Below are positions 12,711 to 14,743 of a stretch of DNA of 14,743 bases, one piece after another. The notes under the pieces were generated by a model that was not told the DNA's origin, searched no databases, and saw nothing but the letters and a program-made list of their open reading frames with translations. The DNA comes from JAWLGW01 sp964569055 (GTDB taxonomy: Bacteria > Planctomycetota > J058), in contig CAZMSZ010000173.1 in assembly GCA_964569055.1 (NCBI GenBank), positions 1 through 14,743 of the forward strand, read 5' to 3'. A program made the translations under genes and the position numbers. Within the stretch, counting starts at the first letter, position 1, and the number at the start of each line of letters is the position of its first letter.

Positions 12711-14743
12711 TCAGTTCGCGGCGCTCAGCCAGTGGAGGCAGTCCTCCGCCTCACGCAGCGCGCCCTGACCGGCACGGTCGATCGCGCCCGACTTGATCGC
12801 GTCGGCGCAGGAGGCGGCGGCGCGGGCGCGGCCGGCGTGGACCTCGGGGTCGAGCTCCTGCAGCAGCCAGTGCACGAGCGACTCGCGCGCCTCGGCCTCG
12901 TAGGTCAGCATGGCCACCCGCTCGGCCTGGCGCACGAACAACGGGTCCTCCATGCGCGGCGCGGCCGGGGCGTGCGCGGCCTGCTCGCTGAGCGCGCGCT
13001 GCAGCTCGGCCACCTTCTCCTCGAGGCGGAGGCGCGCCGCCGCGTCCTGGGCGCGCGCCCGCTCGAGCTCGGCCTCGAGCTGCGTCCGCTCGCGCTCGAG
13101 CACCTGCAGCGCCTGCATGGCCTCGCGCTCGAGCTGCTGGCGCTGCAGCTGCTCCTGCTCGTAGCGCTGCTGCACCTCGCGCAGCGCCTCCTGCGCGTGG
13201 AGCGGCAGCGGCCCGGCGGCCTGCTCGCCCTCGTCGCTCGAGGCGGCGCTGCGCGCCACGTCGCCGATCTCCCACAGCACCCAGGCCCGCGCGTCCTCGA
13301 GCTCCTGCGCCGCGGCCTCGAGGATGTGCAGCTCGACCCGCACCCGCTCGTCGACGCTGCCCAGCCGCGCGGTCAGGCGCGTCGTCTTGCGCTGCAGCTC
13401 GCCCGTGGTCTGGATCCCGACCTCGCGCGCGTGCTCGAGCGCGCGCTGCGCGGTGGAGAGGTTCTCGACCAGCCCCTTGCGCTCCGCCTGGAACTCCTGC
13501 CGCGCCCGCGCCAGGTTGGCGCGCGCCCCCTCGAGGTGGCGCTCGAGCTCGGCCAGGATCGCGGCCGCCTGGGCGAAGAACCGCTGCGCGTCGGGCGCCG
13601 TCGCGAGCAGCCAGCGCACCGCGTCCTCGCGCTGCGGGTCCTCGGGCGCGGCCGCCAGGCCCGACTCGAGCTCGCTGCAGCGGTCGGTGATCGCCTGCAG
13701 CCGCAGCTCCATCTCGGGGATCCGCTTGAGCTCGACCTGCGCGCGGCTGAGGCGCTGCGTGGCCTTGGTCGTCTCGGCCTCGAGCCCCTGCAGCTGCTCG
13801 CTCCGCTCGCGCAGCACCGAGTCCGCGGCGCGGAGCTGCTGGTGCGCCTTGACGAGGTCGCGGTGCGTGGCGAGGCCGCGCCAGCACTCCGACTCGAGCA
13901 GGCGCTCGAGGTCGTGGACCTCCTTCTCGAGGCGGGCCTGCTCGGCGCGCGCGCGGGTGGCCTCGTCCTCCAGCCGGCGCTGGACGCGCTCGGCCTCGGC
14001 CAGCGCCTCGTCGAGCCGCAGGCGCTCGCCCGCCGCGGCGAGGCGCGTCGCCTCGAGCTCGCCCTCCAGCTCGGCCTCGCGCAGCTCGAGCGCCTCGAGC
14101 CGCTCGCGCAGGAGCTGCTCGGGCTCGGCCACCTCGCCGCCCACCGCCGCCTGGAGCTGGGCCGGCTCGCGCCCCGCCTGGCGCCGCTCCTGCTCGTCCT
14201 GCAGGACGGTGCGCGCGACCTCGAGCTCCTGCTCGAGCGCGCGGGTCGTCTCCTGCGCGAGCGCCAGCTCGTCCTCGAGGCCGCCGGCGCGCGCCTCGGC
14301 CGCGCGGCGCGCCTCGGCCTCGCCGGCGAGGTCGGCGCGCGCCGCCGTCAGCTCCTCGCGCGCGGCGTCGAGCGCCGCCGCGCGGCGCTGCAGCTCCGCC
14401 TCCAACTCGGCCAGCGCGGCGCGCTGCGACGCGGCCGCCTCCTCCAGCGCGGCCAGGCGCGCGGCGAGGGCGCGCGCCTCCTCCTCGGCGGCCTCGCGCG
14501 CGGCCGCCGCCGCGGCGAGCGTGGTCTGGCGCGCCTCGAGCGCGTCGCGCGCCGCCTCGAGCTCGGCCTCTCGCCGCGCCACCGCCGCCCGCTGGTCCTC
14601 GAGCGCCTGCTCCTGCTCCTGCGCGCGCGCGCTCAGCGCGACCCGCTCCGCCTCGGCGGCTCGCGCCGCCTGCTCGACCTCCGCGAGGCGCGCCTCGAGC
14701 GCGGCTTGCTCGGCGGCGGCGCGCTCGGCCGCGGCCTCGGCGG
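12711..14743 (-). CDS. Large coiled-coil protein, C-terminal part (5' end beyond the window)
   Basis: The frame is open from the right edge of the window to the TGA at 12711, 677 codons including the stop, so this is only the C-terminal part. A GTG at 14582 is internal: the same Ala/Glu/Arg/Gln heptad sequence continues upstream of it to the edge. Nearly all of it is long, Ala/Glu/Leu/Arg-rich coiled coil with few breaks; one is near GLAAAPEDPQREDAVRWLLATAPDA and another near ASSDEGEQAAGPLPLH. The last 90 or so residues differ. They begin with a Pro/Ala hinge (HAPAAPRMEDPLF) and contain a compact helical end with Trp and Cys (SLVHWLLQELDPEV, CADAIKSGAID, CLHWLSAAN). I do not recognise the family. 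SMC-like, tropomyosin-like or cytoskeletal scaffold roles are all possible, and the coil alone cannot decide. Confidence 0.8.
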   Translation of the reverse strand, partial: AEAAAERAAAEQAALEARLAEVEQAARAAEAERVALSARAQEQEQALEDQRAAVARREAELEAARDALEARQTTLAAAAAAREAAEEEARALAARLAALEEAAASQRAALAELEAELQRRAAALDAAREELTAARADLAGEAEARRAAEARAGGLEDELALAQETTRALEQELEVARTVLQDEQERRQAGREPAQLQAAVGGEVAEPEQLLRERLEALELREAELEGELEATRLAAAGERLRLDEALAEAERVQRRLEDEATRARAEQARLEKEVHDLERLLESECWRGLATHRDLVKAHQQLRAADSVLRERSEQLQGLEAETTKATQRLSRAQVELKRIPEMELRLQAITDRCSELESGLAAAPEDPQREDAVRWLLATAPDAQRFFAQAAAILAELERHLEGARANLARARQEFQAERKGLVENLSTAQRALEHAREVGIQTTGELQRKTTRLTARLGSVDERVRVELHILEAAAQELEDARAWVLWEIGDVARSAASSDEGEQAAGPLPLHAQEALREVQQRYEQEQLQRQQLEREAMQALQVLERERTQLEAELERARAQDAAARLRLEEKVAELQRALSEQAAHAPAAPRMEDPLFVRQAERVAMLTYEAEARESLVHWLLQELDPEVHAGRARAAASCADAIKSGAIDRAGQGALREAEDCLHWLSAAN

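Overview
This is a very GC-rich bacterial window from a draft or metagenome assembly (it contains a run of exactly 100 N). A lipoprotein of the outer-membrane polysaccharide-export (Wza) type implies a Gram-negative (diderm) cell. An ECF sigma factor beside a large Hanks-type Ser/Thr kinase that begins with a zinc-finger anti-sigma-like motif is typical of Planctomycetota and also seen in Myxococcota. The sequence alone does not decide between these phyla.

Layout: 1-748 has no gene and holds a 47-bp tandem repeat array (about 12 copies) and a 14-bp inverted repeat that runs into the next stop codon. A leucine-dehydrogenase-family amino acid dehydrogenase (749-1834, -) and a HAD phosphatase (2041-2736, +) are divergent. 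The dehydrogenase has a clear sigma-70 type promoter with a perfect TTGACA. The spacer 2737-3013 holds a hexanucleotide repeat and four more copies of the GCGACAGC core also found in the 5' array.

A three-gene operon reads leftward from 7514 to 3014: ECF sigma factor, zinc-finger/kinase/transmembrane protein (1088 aa), and a SAM-dependent methyltransferase. Both junctions are 4-bp stop/start overlaps, the second only if the methyltransferase starts at an unusual CTG. Read divergently from it, with two back-to-back candidate promoters between 7614 and 7704, is an exopolysaccharide export operon (7786-11952, +). It encodes a Wzz/GNVR-like co-polymerase with two membrane helices, a BY-kinase-like ATPase with an added zinc-ribbon N-terminus and no C-terminal tyrosine cluster, and a Wza/SLBB outer-membrane lipoprotein. 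The sigma/kinase pair and the export operon share one regulatory region, so the signalling module may control the export genes; that is inference.

The lipoprotein gene is interrupted on paper by the N-gap, but the 55 bases on either side of the gap are identical. Collapsing them gives a clean 224-codon gene, so the gap is probably an assembly artefact. After it come a strikingly AT-rich 122-bp inverted repeat between convergent genes, infA (IF-1, 72 aa, GTG start), two GC-rich inverted repeats, and the C-terminal 677 codons of a long Ala/Glu/Arg/Leu-rich coiled-coil protein whose start lies beyond the right edge.
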